NCBI GenBank assembly: GCA_032622095.1
Contig: CP136061.1
Location: 199,012,244 to 199,076,243, forward strand
Length of the DNA stretch: 64,000 bases
DNA from: Siphonodentalium dalli
Taxonomy: Eukaryota; Mollusca; Scaphopoda; Gadilida; Siphonodentaliidae
Direction: 5' to 3'
This document shows, one piece after another, positions 11,420 to 23,403 of the stretch. The notes beneath the pieces were generated by a model that made no database searches, was not told where the DNA came from, and was given only the letters and a program-made list of their open reading frames with translations. The first letter of the stretch is position 1. Every line of letters starts with the position of its first letter. A program made the translations under genes and the position numbers.

Positions 11420-11755
11420 AATTTCCCACCAATAGTAGTTATCAGATTAACTACCCGCAGTTAGCAAAAATTCCAACCACTCGCAGGTAGTAAATTTAAA
11501 TACTGGTAGTTCATATTCATCCCACTACCTAAAGTAGTTAAAATTTAGCCTACCTTTGGGTAGTTAAAATAGCCCCAAGAGGTAGTTATTTCAACCACTG
11601 AAGGTAGTTATTTTAACTACCAAAGGTATTTAATTTTTTAGCTACCCGCCAGGTAGTAAAATTAACCTCCCAAGGTAGCGGGATGAATACGAACTACCAA
11701 AAGTAGTAAAATTTAACTACTTTTGGGGTTAATTTAGCAACTTTGAATTTAGTGT
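11420..11755. repeat. Large degenerate palindrome built from GGTAGTTA words
   Basis: The tract is a run of GGTAGT and ACTACC words every 15-40 bases. It also folds as a whole: 11504-11530 and 11673-11699 are inverted copies matching at 25 of 27 positions, and flanking words pair too. The centre lies near 11600. It sits about 180 bp upstream of the first receptor exon found here. It may be a foldback element or a self-complementary minisatellite. Confidence 0.75.
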
Positions 11756-11930
11756 GTAACTGTTTTTCGATGTGTTTTCTGTCGCCTCCTCCATTTTGAG
11801 TGCGTGGTACTCATCAACTCGAAACCACTTGATGCCCCGCCGTGCTTATGTTAAATTATATGTTGTTTGCTGTTGTATAATTGGAGGTCTGAAACTACGA
11901 ATACATTCCTGAATTTAATTTCCATTGCAG

Positions 11931-11957
11931 ATAACAAATGTGAAACGGGCTTTATAC
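11931..11957 (+). CDS. Putative 27-base internal mini-exon of the receptor gene
   Basis: The interval is bounded by TTTCCATTGCAG and by GTGAGT, both strong splice consensus sites. Read in phase 1 it has two leading bases, eight codons (N-K-C-E-T-G-F-I) and one trailing base, so it is phase 1-1 and joins in frame to the exon at 12697. The Cys-x-x-Gly-Phe pattern is reminiscent of an EGF-like fragment but is far too short to assign. Upstream exons of the gene were not found. The support is the splice-site pair and matching phase only; a decoy is possible. Confidence 0.4.
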
Positions 11958-12696
11958 GTGAGTATGTGCTCAATGTGTGTTGGGCCCAAATTAAGAAATT
12001 ACCATTAATTTTCAAAATTATACAATTTAAACATATTTATAGCACACCTCTATTGTTAAAACCGTGCGTATATTTTCCAGATTAGCACCTTTCTTTGTGC
12101 TCGTGTAAAGTACATGTATTTTCTCACCGTTTCACACCTATCCAATCATTGTCGGGACAATCATAACTGCTCAATTAATCATATCCCAAATACCAGTATA
12201 CGAGCATTGGTCAGATGATGACATACGAGAAAGACATAAATTCAGGCTATGGCTTCATCATTACTCCTCCCGCTTTTAGAAGACTTCTATTCCAGGCATT
12301 GTCTATACTGTATTACTCCGTGATGGATCATGTCCCAAGTCTTACATAATAAATATGTGCCAACATGCTGAACCAGGGACCACATGGTGTATAATTGTAG
12401 ATTACGCACACGTAATTTTTATTCACGTCAACCAGAAGGCAGGTTGTTGCATATCATATTGTATTTGACTGGACTGAACATTCATCGTTGAGAATGAACT
12501 TTACTTTTGAAAATGTCGAAGTGCATATATTATTATTCTTCTTCTAATCTGTTCGTAAATTATTCGCTTGAACAATCATATCCGTATCGTATAATATAGT
12601 CTTGTGCAATCGTATCTCAGATGTATGTTTCTTTACGCGCATTGTGCTAACGTGCATCAACCTGTTTTGTTTATTTTTTATTTGCTCATATTCCAG

Positions 12697-13044
12697 CTTG
12701 GGACATCAGCAATTTAAAGGAGCCTCGGACAGCAAACACTCAGGTCACATTGATAACGAATAGTTCAACCCAAGAGGATGTTCACATAAAATGTACTGGG
12801 CATATACAAAACCAATTACTGGAGGAACACATATGTGGCCCACACAACTTGCATGCTAAATTCATGGTCAAAGTTGATGATGAAACATCAGCATGTGATT
12901 CTAACATCACATTAACCCAAAGTACAGAACTGAAAACTTTTAAATGCGGACGTAGTATGCCTTCGAAAAATATCTGTGACAAAACCTTCGAGATAGAAGT
13001 TAGAGGAAAGCGAACACATCGTTACTGCATCCACATATTTACAC
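12697..13044 (+). CDS. Ectodomain exon of a putative type I membrane receptor (six-cysteine, possibly Ig-like)
   Basis: 348 bases, exactly 116 codons, phase 1-1. The acceptor is TTTGCTCATATTCCAG and the donor is ACAC|GTGAGT. The frame opens with W-D-I-S-N-L-K-E-P and contains six cysteines plus N-x-S/T sites (NSS, NIT), so it looks secreted or extracellular. Early VHIKCTG and late RYCIHIF could be the B and F strands of an Ig-like domain, but no conserved central Trp is seen and I do not assign the fold. Symmetric phase 1-1 exons are typical of shuffled extracellular modules. Phase and composition link it to the stalk, TM and tail exons downstream. The intervening intron of 24.3 kb is almost entirely transposons, and other modules could be hidden there. 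Confidence 0.65.
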
Positions 13045-14335
13045 GTGAGTACACGAAAATAAATAACGGACTGGCGAGAGTGCTGTATACGGTACTTTAG
13101 CCAAACCGCTAAAATTACCGTATAGCTATGCGTTGATTGATTTAAACAATATTTATTTGCCCCAATTATTATTACAATTATGATGAACATTTTGATGATG
13201 AAAACATGAGTAGAATAGAAAAGGGGAAGATGATCTAGCAGCAAGCAAATATCCGCCTTTGTACGCCTTTGTATCTCCTCAGGCAAGTAGAAAGATGGTA
13301 AAAATAAAGAAAGCGCGAATGGCAGTGCCGAGTTCGAGAAACAATATGTTTAAGAAATGAAGGTATATGAAGTAATTATATATACAGACTAGTTGACAAT
13401 ATGTGTTGGAAGGTTAAAGGCACGTGCGGCCTTAGTTGTCGAAAATATTCATATTTGTTCCAATCACCGTAAACAGAAAAACATTAAAACGCATACAGCT
13501 TCGTTCATATATACCATTACCATCGCGTAAACAGCATGTTATCATAAAGACCTACTATATTTTACCTAAGCAAGAGCCTGGTTGTGTTACAGAAGACAGC
13601 ACAATGCTACTGGCTAATCACACACAAATGGCATAAACGCTCTTTATTACTTCCATATCAGGAATTCACCAACCAAGAACGCTCTTTATGTTTATCATCA
13701 TAATATAAACAAACACCAGAAAAGTAACTTTTTAAGCTTTTGTTTACATAACAATGGTTAAACATATGAGAATAACATACTGTTTATGCGATATTTCTTA
13801 TTTATATACGGACAAAGTCGGTCTACATTTTGATGTTCTTTCTGTTTGTGGCGGTTTTTGGCGGGTGGAAATATTTTCACAGGATACCCACCGCCAAGGC
13901 CAACCGTACCTTTAAGCTTTGGAAGGTAATAAGGAGATGGGGTATATTCACGATGACTACGAGACAGAGCAAGGTAGAGGGACAGAGAGAAAGAGTGTGT
14001 ATGTGAAAGAAAAGTCGGTACCACTGTTCTGAACATTTTGAAACTAACTTATAAAACGAACTATTTTAATTAAGTTGTTTTGAAACGAAATACAAGAACT
14101 CCATGGGATAGCGGTGGCATTCCGTTGAAATGTTAGTGTATTGTTTGAAACGACCGGGGTTTTTTTTTTCAACAAAGTATTCAATAACTCTGAATATTTC
14201 ATCATTTATTTCAGATGGTAGCATTGGTATGCCTTTATTTAAGATCTTGGTATTTAAGAAAGTCGGGTCAATATTTGAGAATGAATCAGATCTGAGCAGC
14301 GTAAATTCCGTTACGTATTGCTTAATCGTTATTCT
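13045..14335. other. Intron sequence with two AACGCTCTTTATT copies
   Basis: Start of the long intron after the ectodomain exon. Only two solo copies of the 13-mer AACGCTCTTTATT (13636 and 13678) link it to the tandem repeat at 10.4-10.9 kb. No gene is seen. Confidence 0.4.
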
Positions 14336-14985
14336 AAAAATTTGGGAGAATGTGGGAAATGACCATGACAACGTCTTTACTAAGATGACACGAAATTTTC
14401 TGTGAAAAAAAATCCGGGTAAAAAGTTCAAAAATGTCTCGAAAATAGGCAAAGTCCGAAAATAAACGGAAATTGTACGAAACAAGTTCGGGATCATAAAT
14501 GGCCACCTCGGCCAAAAAGTTTTGTCCAAAAAAGTGGGTCGAATTTCAGTTTTGGCTCTGCTCGGTCGGGAAAAAATGTGGGTCCGAAATGTGGGTCTAA
14601 TAGAACTTTCCGCTCTGCGCGTTCGGGAAAATTTGGGAAAATGTGGCAAATGACCATGGCAACCTCTTTAGTAAGATGAGACGAAATTTCCTGTGAAAAA
14701 ATTCAAAAATGCTTCGAAAATAGGCAAAGTCGTCCGAACGGAAATTGTCCGAAACAAGTTCGTGGTCATAAATTGCCACCTCGTCCACACTTTTTGTGCC
14801 GAAAAATTTTTGGGTCGTCCAAAAAGTGGGTCTAATAGAAATGACCGCTCTGCTCGGTCAGGAAAATTTGGGAAAATGTGGAAAATGACCATGGCAACGT
14901 CTTTAGTAAGGTGAGACGAAATGTTCCCGACCGCGCAGAGCGGGAATTTCTATTAGACCCACTTTTTCGGACTCGACCCAAAAAA
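14336..14985. repeat. Tandem repeat with an inverted terminal piece
   Basis: A unit starting AATTTGGGAGAATGTGG at about 14339 recurs at about 14629 and 14864 (AATTTGGGAAAATGTGG), giving two full copies of about 290 and 235 bp and a short third. Each contains AGTGGGTC(T/G)AAT-type and CGCTCTGC-type blocks. The last bases, about 14927-14985, are an inverted copy of the block GTGGGTCTAATAGAA plus CCGCTCTGC, so the array ends in a small palindrome. Confidence 0.7.
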
Positions 14986-15039
14986 GTTTCGGTCTTAAAT
15001 CGTTTCTCCTAATATTATATATCTGGGTACCCGTGGTAT

Positions 15040-15290
15040 TGGTGTTAATCATGTTGTACAAATAGGATGGTGAGATCTAACAAACATTTTGTAAAACTGA
15101 TTTTTCGTTCTCCTTTCTTCTGTTTCCCATCCAAGTTCAGATAAAAGGTCGCTATTGTCAGTGCTACGTATGGCTCCAGACACAATCGTTGCTGCTTCAA
15201 ATAAAGTTCTTCAAGTCGTGTGCTCAATTCACCTGTGCAATTGTCCCACACGGGTGCAGCATATTCTGTGATTGAAAGCCTGAAAGGCCC
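15040..15290 (-). pseudogene. CR1/jockey-like LINE, C-terminal RT fragment
   Basis: Minus-strand frames together give the conserved region after the RT domain of CR1/L2/jockey-type LINEs: ITEYAAPVWDNCTGELS, then LEAATIVSGAIRSTDNSDLL, then SELGWETEERRT. Reading it needs at least two frame changes, so it is dead. Only this distal part is present; the endonuclease and catalytic RT motifs are absent. Confidence 0.75.
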
Positions 15291-15689
15291 ATCTATTTGT
15301 TATGGTGCCTTGATATAGGGTTTTAATAACAATCTATGACATAAAATATGATTAAAATACGACAATTCATCACCATTTGAAACGTCTGTGCGATAGAAGA
15401 TGCCCATAGAGAAATACAAAACAGCTGAAGTCATATAAAGTTTACGAAAAATGTACGAAAAGTTACTATACACGTTGTAGATACGGTATAGAAACAACTG
15501 ATAACGACCTTGAAGCATTGTGTGCGGAGTTGAAAATGAATTTGCCACTGACAGATGTGTGCTTCTCATCAGTTCTGCCCATGGTGCAGTCAGATTCCAT
15601 CAACCGGACTGTATAGAACAGACAAACCGCAACTACTACGAACTCTGCTTGCATGTTGCATGTTGATAACACAAAACACGTTATAAATT

Positions 15690-17755
15690 CGGAAAGGGAA
15701 GTGCGCGAAGAGTTTTACCGCAACAACTGGCAACCCAATGTGAACGGGACTAAAGTCAGGTGCAACATCATCATTAATTCATCGTATCACACAAGACTGA
15801 TATGTGACATAATTCACGAAACAGGGCGACATAACATACCCGGGATGCTTATATTAATTGACTTCGAAAAAGCATTTGACACATTTGAATGGCCACTCAT
15901 TAACAAATGTTTATCTCAATTCAACCTAGTTGACTCAATAAAGAGATGGATGAACACATTCTACACAAATGTGCAATCTGCAGTTCAAGTAAATGGTAGA
16001 ATATCTTCATATTTTAATCCATCCAGAGGCTGTAGACTAGGGGACCCACTCTCACCCTATATATTTTTGATTTGCGCTGAAGTACTGGCCACTATCATCA
16101 GACAGAACACACATATTCATGGTGTAACACTCGGTAGGACAGAGTGCAAGATTAACCAAATGCTGACGACACCACACTAATTATTGACGGGAGCGATACT
16201 AGCTTCCGGGAAGTTCTTAATGTATTGGACTTGTTTGACAGAATGTCTGGTTTGAAGGTTAATATTGGTAAATGTGAAATAGTTTGGTTGTGGACAAAAA
16301 AGAACTGTGGATTGGCACCAATCCCCAATTGTCCCATTAAGGTATCAAATTCTTTCACGCTGTTAGGTGTTAAAAGTTTGCACTAATCCGACGGAGACTC
16401 CGCAACTCAACTACATGGGGAAGATTGATGAATTAAAGAAATCGATAGATAAATTGAAATATTCAAATATAGACTCTAACACCACTTGGTAAAATTATGT
16501 TGATAAAATCTATTCTAATACCAATTTTTTTTTCCACTTATTTATGGCTTTGCCAAATCCAGATAAAAAGTTCATAGACGAAATTAATACCATTTTGTTC
16601 ATATTTATTTGGAATGGAAAACGTGATATATTTAAAAGAATGCAACTGTGCGCAGAATATGAAAACGGTGGTTTAAGAATGCTGCACCTAAAATATTTCA
16701 TCGACTCATTAAATATAACATGGATTCGAAGGTGCATAAAGAAAACAACTCAATGGAGAATTTGGCACCAAAACAAATAATAAATGATCTTCTATTTGCG
16801 ACATATGGTTCAAAATATATAACAAGATGCGAGTCGACTATTGGGAATCCTTTCTGGCGCGACGTTTTTGTAGCCTGTCGTAATTTTCTGGACATAAAAA
16901 GTAAAAAGCCTCGATACGGCATGACGCAGACAATCTGGAACAATGATGAACTGTTGATCGACGACTCAAAGATAGACATCACTGAGTGGAAAGACAAAGG
17001 AGTAATATTCATAAATGATATGTTCACCGAAGACAATAAGCTACATTCCATCGAAACTAGTAGAACTAAGAACAACATCACCACAAACTTTATCACTTTA
17101 CACGACTTAAACAGACAAATTAATAGGTTATTAAAACGGACCGATCAAACTATCGTCAGGGTTCAAAATCCAATCATTCCTGAAAATATAGTAACACTAC
17201 TTCAGAATGAGCGAGGTTGCAGATATTTTTACGATGAATTCATAAAAGCGACTAAAATAGGACAATCATCGTCGCAAATGAAATGGGAAAATGAATTAAG
17301 GTGTTCTCTTCACTGGAAACATATATTTTCATTACCCTTCAAACTATTAGTCGACATAAAACTACACTGTTTCAATCCAGAATATTGACTAGAATTATAG
17401 GCACGAACAGACTTTTGAACATAATGCGAATTCGGTCAGACGGTTATGTCTCAGATGAAACGTCGCAAATGAATCAGTTTCGCATATTTTCTTTGACTGT
17501 CCATTTGTAAGAACGTTTGCAAATACCACTCAGGCCTAACTAGATCGCTATCAACTGGGCATCTCGCTTTCTCGGAAAAACATTCTTTTTGGGATTGGTG
17601 CTCACAATAAAAACAACAAACTATACTTTCTTATACTATTAATTCTGAAATATTATCTGTATAAAACAAAATTTAACCCCGAAGAACTCTCTCTGAAGTT
17701 ACTCATTCGAGAATTTGAATTCGATATAAGTCGTATCGATATATTGCACTGAACT
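15690..17755 (+). mobile_element. L1/Tx1-type LINE fragment (RT to C-terminus), frameshifted
   Basis: RT motif A is LIDFEKAFDT (near 15858) and motif B is GCRLGDPLSPYIF (near 16030). Motif C would be YADD but is broken by a one-base deletion at about 16159, after which the frame resumes as ADDTTLIIDGS and SGLKVNIGKCE. Downstream come GGLRMLHLKYF (16668) and the C-terminal region through 17390-17750, with more frame changes. The endonuclease and RT fingers are missing. The RT type and GGLRM region point to the L1/Tx1 group. Confidence 0.8.
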
Positions 17756-19200
17756 CCGACGATCTGAACCATTTCCAACCCGAGTGGGGGACGCAATGAA
17801 AGCCATGCAACAAACAACAGGGCACCAACTTAGCAGGGAACATACATGATCTTGAATAGTAAATAGTCCGAGTCTACAATCTGAGATTCGGCAAACTAGT
17901 CCAAAGTTCATGAGTAAATGTACATTTGAGACAGAATAAAACTTGCATAAAAAATATATAAATAGATTATGATGTCCAAAACGCACACAAATAACTAAAT
18001 AGCTATATGACATCGGCAGCAAAAGGTTAATGTGACGTCACTTCATTGCACCGGAAGCCCAATTACACCTGGTGAACTAGCAGAAATAATATGCACGCGA
18101 AGATATAGTGCGCTATTCTGTTCTCAGTTTGTGACATTATGTCGTATGTTTATTAGATAAATACGAATTACATATTCTATTTATCGTATAACATTAATGT
18201 CCAAAACTATATATTTCAAGATTATAATTGCGAGAATTTCGGCATCGCGTTGATTGACGCGCACGAATTTGACCTGCATTTAGTTAGAGATACGGCTCGG
18301 CACCGGCTGCCATTCAGCCAATCAAAACACACTTTTTGTCAACAAACCAATCAAATTATCGGAAGGTGATATGAACTAGTAGTACATATGGAATTGATTT
18401 ATGACATACTTTCCAACGTAAATAATGATTGAGTAATATGATAAATATAAATACGTGTATACATGTACGCATCATTGTTATTCATATATCAATGTGTGTG
18501 TAATGTGTGTGTGAGTTGTGTACGAATGTCGACCCCCCACCATTCCCGTCTATATATATATATTCAATCGTTGTTACCAGATATTGTTTCTGTATATAAA
18601 TGTGTAATATAATACAAAAATAGAAAATGCAAAAAACTCATCGTGTCATTATGGTTACGGGGAAAAATCAAATATAGACACTCGCACAGGACGGAATAGG
18701 AATAATGAAAGAAATTCAGAATTGTCTTCATTAAGATAAGACATTAATTTGCTGCACCAAAATTTTTGGTGTTAGTACTGTAGTGATCTCCGATTCCGGA
18801 CATTGCCTAAGTAGGAATCGAGCGCACCGATCATGACGTCATATTCCCGATTACCCGGACGAAGACGGCCTCTCTTCTGACCGACACGAACCTTCAAGCT
18901 GAACACATCGCCATGTGGAATTACCTCATGTTATACATTTATTGTGACCATGTTTGACTATATAAAGATATGTTAACCGTAGTGACTAGTCTTCGTGATC
19001 ACTATAATGACGACATTGTAGTGTCGAACCACGCGGGGAGACAGATGTGTATTTTGATGTCGAAAACTTTGTGAAAATGACTTGTCAATTTTGTTTAATT
19101 TTCCGTTCCTGAAGATTATACTTTCAGAGTTCGGTTGTGTTTGAACTGTGATAATGTTGCTAAACATATATATTTAATGATATGATTGATAAATTCTACT
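17756..19200. other. Intron sequence, no gene recognised
   Basis: AT-rich non-coding sequence with a short GT-rich tract (18490-18520) and TA repeats (about 18549-18562). No conserved frame was found on either strand. Confidence 0.4.
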
Positions 19201-19211
19201 GACAACATGTT

Positions 19212-19960
19212 TCAAAGTGTAAAATTGACATTTGCTGTGCCGTTTCTGCACAAAATTCCAATGTGCCGATCTGTGCTAAAAATAGCATGTACACACCCGT
19301 AACTACAGTTTCCTGACTTCCTCTGCACTACACACAGCCGGTTTTTGAAGACGATGGGAGATTGGAGATTGTAATCTACAGCTACATTGCCCAGTTCATC
19401 CACATTCACGGTCAGATAAACTTTACTGTTCACAATTACAAGATAAATGTCAATGACAATGTAGCTCCTTCTGCCATCTGTTTATCAGCAACTGATTTGC
19501 CATCCAAATCAAACAACATTCTGCCAGTTTGAATCCTGTGAATTTCCATCACATTGATTCCTGCCCAGGGTTTATTATTAGCCAGGGAACACCCCTTCAT
19601 TCTAATAAATAATGCCATGGGTAACACTTCACATTTTGATTAGTTGGTACCTGGGTATCACAGTATAATTCAACATCAAGAGAATATTCAGTATTATAGT
19701 TTACAGTTCACAGAACTAGGAAATAATACACATATTTTCTAGTCAGCTTTGCTCATCAACCAGTCAACTGAGTTTCCAACCAAATCAATCAACATTCTGC
19801 AAAAATTGATTCAGTTTCTGAGAATTTTGACCAATTGATTCCTGCCCATGGTTTATTTATTAGCCAGGGAACACCCCTCTATTCTAATACATAACGCCAA
19901 GGGTATAAGTTCACATTTTGATCATCTGGTATCAAACTCACAGTATAATCCATCCTTCTG
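19212..19960 (-). pseudogene. Unrecognised minus-strand coding relic with a duplicated segment
   Basis: Two abutting minus-strand frames (19627-19436 and 19433-19212) overlap in different phases and could be one protein broken by a frameshift. Pieces include RMLFDLDGKSVADKQ, then VYLTVNVDELGNVAVDYNL, then GNCSYGCVHAIFS. The first part is duplicated as a diverged copy at about 19757-19955, where the frame is interrupted by stops. The protein family is not recognised. Cysteines and beta-like alternation hint at a secreted domain, without firm evidence. It lies just upstream of the 20.0-kb LINE. Confidence 0.35.
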
Positions 19961-20000
19961 AATCTCACACCTCTTATCTGAAATTTTCATGTAAACATAT

Positions 20001-20450
20001 ATGCGTCACCACCCGTATGTTTTACTGTTGGCCTGTCGTGCGCATTGCCGATTTCCTGTACAACTAGTCATGGGAGTTAGTGTGGCTCAATACAGGCTAA
20101 CAATTGGAATATTTCATGGCATTTATCTACACATAACATGTCCATGTAACATGTATAAACATGCTACCCATAAGCCAGTTCGTTTGCGTCCACTAGCTTT
20201 TCATAATGTGATAGTAGCGTTTCTGGCATTTACTCTTCTTGCTCTCGCTTGGGATATACACCCGAACCCAGGTCAGTTAGACGTCCCCGTTACCACTTCA
20301 ATCTCTAGTATTCATTGTAACGTAAGAAGCATAAGAAACAAAATTCATAAGATTTCAGATGTTATCGATGACTATGATATTCTATGCTTTGCTGAATCTC
20401 ATCTTGATGAAAATTATCCAAATGAAAACTTGCTTATCTCAGGTTTCTAA
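20001..20450 (+). pseudogene. LINE N-terminus: leader, 2A-like motif and start of APE endonuclease
   Basis: The ATG-initiated frame runs through a hydrophobic segment (VIVAFLAFTLLALAW) directly into DIHPNPGQ at 20253-20276, then endonuclease strand 1 (SIHCNVRSIRNKI). Active 2A ribosome-skipping peptides fit D-x-E-x-N-P-G-P, and 2A-like motifs are known at this place in APE-type LINEs. Here Glu is His and the last Pro is Gln, so skipping is probably lost. A stop at 20448 cuts the endonuclease, which resumes from 20475. Confidence 0.7.
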
Positions 20451-23403
20451 CACCCAGTACGTAAAGATCGAAATATGTACGGCGGTGGAATCATAGTATA
20501 TTTTTCAGATAAAATTCCGTATAGAGAAATGTCAGGTTTGCAGTTTAATGATGACATTCTCTGGTTTGAAGTAGGATCTGTAGACAAGTTTTTACTATGT
20601 ATTACCTACAGGTCCGATAGGGAATGTTTAAATAACTTCTGGGAACTGCTGGATGACAAAATTGGAGAAGCATAAGATATTAACCCATCAGTTGTTGTCG
20701 TTGGTGACTTGAATTGTAATCTGTTGATACGCGATAACCCACTACAGACCATAATTAATAAATATGTCGGCATGCCTAACGTCATTAAAGAACCAACACG
20801 AGTAACGTCAACGTCACAAACGCTATTAGACCCCATAATTATCTCTGAAGCGTTAACAGCGATGAACCCCTCCATTGTTGACCTTGAAGTTTCTTATCAC
20901 TATGCCACGTCTGTAGAACTAAAACGGACACCCGGGTGACACAATCTACAAAAGAATAGTGTGGAGTTATTCTGCTGCCGACTTTATAGGCTTAAATAGA
21001 GTAATAAAAGAAGCTAACTGGTCCGCTTGTCTTAATAATGAAGCAAACAGTTTGGACATCAACGAATCTGTTGAGCATTTCAGATACTTGTTTCTGAAGA
21101 TGATCGAATCTTTCATACCACGCCAAGATATTATTGGTACGTAGAAATGATAAACCGTGGTTTGATAGCACAGCCAGAAGACTAATCCGCCGACGCGACC
21201 GCTTTAGAAGAAAAGCTCTAAAATGTAATACGAGTTTCACGTGGTCGAAATATAATAAAGCTCGAAATCAAGTGAATAATGCCAAGAAACACACAAAAAA
21301 TGAGTATATGACTTACTTGGATTAATCTCGTTATGAATAATAACCCAAAACAGTTTTGGCATGTTGTTAAAACATTTATGGGTACAAATTCTAACCAAGG
21401 AATCCCGCCTCGCTCATATACAAACAAAATGTTCTGCGATGACAAAGACAAAGCTGAAATTTTAAATAGTATCTTTGTTGCCAATAGTTCATTAGGAATA
21501 AAAGCGAAATGTTTACCGAATTTTGTTGAACGAACAGATGAAGTTATCACTGAAATACCGATTAGTGAGTCAAAAATTTCAAAAATTTTGAAAGATCTAC
21601 CAACGAAAAAAGCTTGTGGGTCAGATGGTATTAGTCATCGCATGCTTAAAGCAACACATGCTACTGTGTGCCAACCACTTAGTATATTATTTCAGAAATC
21701 GATAGACCTTTGTCAGTTCCCAGATGAATGGAAAAAAAGCGGATGTTATACGTCTTTTCAAAAAAGGTGATCCTAATAAGTATAGGCCAGTTTCACTTCT
21801 GAGCGTTCTCGGTAAAATATTAGAAAAAATTATCCATAATAAATTACTTGAGAATTTACAAAACAATTACTTGTTGTATGATTATCAGTCTGGGTTCCTT
21901 CCTAAACATAGTACTGAATATCAGCTTATTGAAATGGTTCATAGTATCGCAGAAGCACTAGATGAAGGATCTAATACTTGTGCGGTTTTCTGTGATGTGT
22001 CCAAAGCGTTCGATAAAGTTTTGCATGAAGGACTTTTACACAAAACGGAGAAATATGGGATTAAAGGGAAACTTATTTTATGGTTTAAGAGTTATCTTAG
22101 CAATCGCAAACAAAGGGTTAGGGTCAATGCCTGTGTCTCAAATTATGATTGTTTAGATTCTGGAGTGCCCCAGGGGTCCGTTATCGGTCCTCTCCTATTT
22201 TTGCCGATAGTATGGAATCCATAACGTGTTTCTACACAGTTGATACTTGTCTAATGAAGAATAGTCCTGACCTAAACACACTTGAAATTTCACTGAATAA
22301 TGATATGATTAAGTTGAGCAATTGGTCGAGGCAATGGATGGTGACATTCAATCCATCAAAAACCAATCTGATGTTTTTTGGAAGTTTCCCTGAAAATACT
22401 AGGCCCGTGGTTAAATTCAATGGTGAAGTCCTGGAATACACCGAAAATCACAAGCATTTAGGCATTGAACTGCAGAGTGATCTCAAATGGAATATGAGTA
22501 TTGACAACACGTGTAAACGTGCTAATGTGAGACTGTCCCAAATAAGGAAACTTAAATGCATACTAAGCAGAAAGACTTTAGAAACAATGTACTTGACATA
22601 CGTGAGACCACTTCTCGAATATGCAAGCCCAGTGTGGTTTGGCGCTCCGAATTGCCTCCTTAAAAATCTTAACGATATTCAGTTAGATGCAGCCAGAATC
22701 GTGACTGGTTGCACTCGTTCTGTATCAGATGTCAGATTAATGACTGAGGTAGGATGGGATAGTTTAGAGGACAGAAGAACCGTTAAACGGTTATCCACCC
22801 TTCACAAGATAATAAATAATAACGCACCTCGTTACTTAAGCACCATCTTGCCCGAACGTTTCAGAGATTGGACCGATAGAGAATCAAAATATGCTTCTGA
22901 TTTCATTATCATTCGCTGTGACTCTGCAAGGTTAAAATCCTTTTTTCCCTGTCTGTACAAAGGAATGGAACTCCATTAAATTAACTATTCGCAATCTCGC
23001 CCATGATGAATTCGTGAAGCAATTGAAACATATGTACTACGCGGGTACAAGGCTGAAGCCACCTTTGTATTTCACAAATGGGAGTCGTTATTTTAATATT
23101 ATCCACACGCCACTTAGAAGTAAATGTAGTGGCCTACAGTTCGATAAATTACGCAATCATATCTCAGATTCCGCAACATGCTCGTGTGGCTTCCGGGAAG
23201 AAAATGCTAATCATTTTTTCTTTGAGTGTAACCATTATGCCGAATCTCGGCTAAGATTTAATAATAATCTCATGCAATATAATATTAACTCTGTAGACAT
23301 ATTTCTTTATGGTAAACCCGAACTAACTCAAACTGAGAATAGTGATATTTTTAAGGCTGTACACTCGTATATTAGAGATTCCGGTCGATTTGAGAGAACC
23401 TAA
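20001..23403 (+). mobile_element. Near full-length CR1/jockey-type LINE, inactivated
   Basis: Order: hydrophobic leader with 2A-like motif (20190-20276), APE endonuclease (from SIHCNVRSIRNKI near 20309 to GDLNCN near 20705 and SYHYATS), RT with NKYRPVSLLS (21775), QSGFLPKHST (21889), FCDVSKAFD (21989), SGVPQGSVIGPLLF (22161), then FYTVDTC where YADD should be (22230). The C-terminal region follows: YVRPLLEYASPVW, IQLDAARIVTG, VGWDSLEDRR. A terminal Cys/His cluster (CSCGFREENANHFFFEC, 23180-23230) closes it. At least five frame breaks, loss of the first catalytic Asp of motif C and Tyr for Asp in the endonuclease SDH motif make it non-functional. Divergence is otherwise modest. Confidence 0.85.

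Noticed and set aside
16510-17096. Minus-strand frames opposite the LINE at 15.7-17.7 kb
   Set aside because: They are antisense shadows of the LINE reading frame, which has clear RT motifs.
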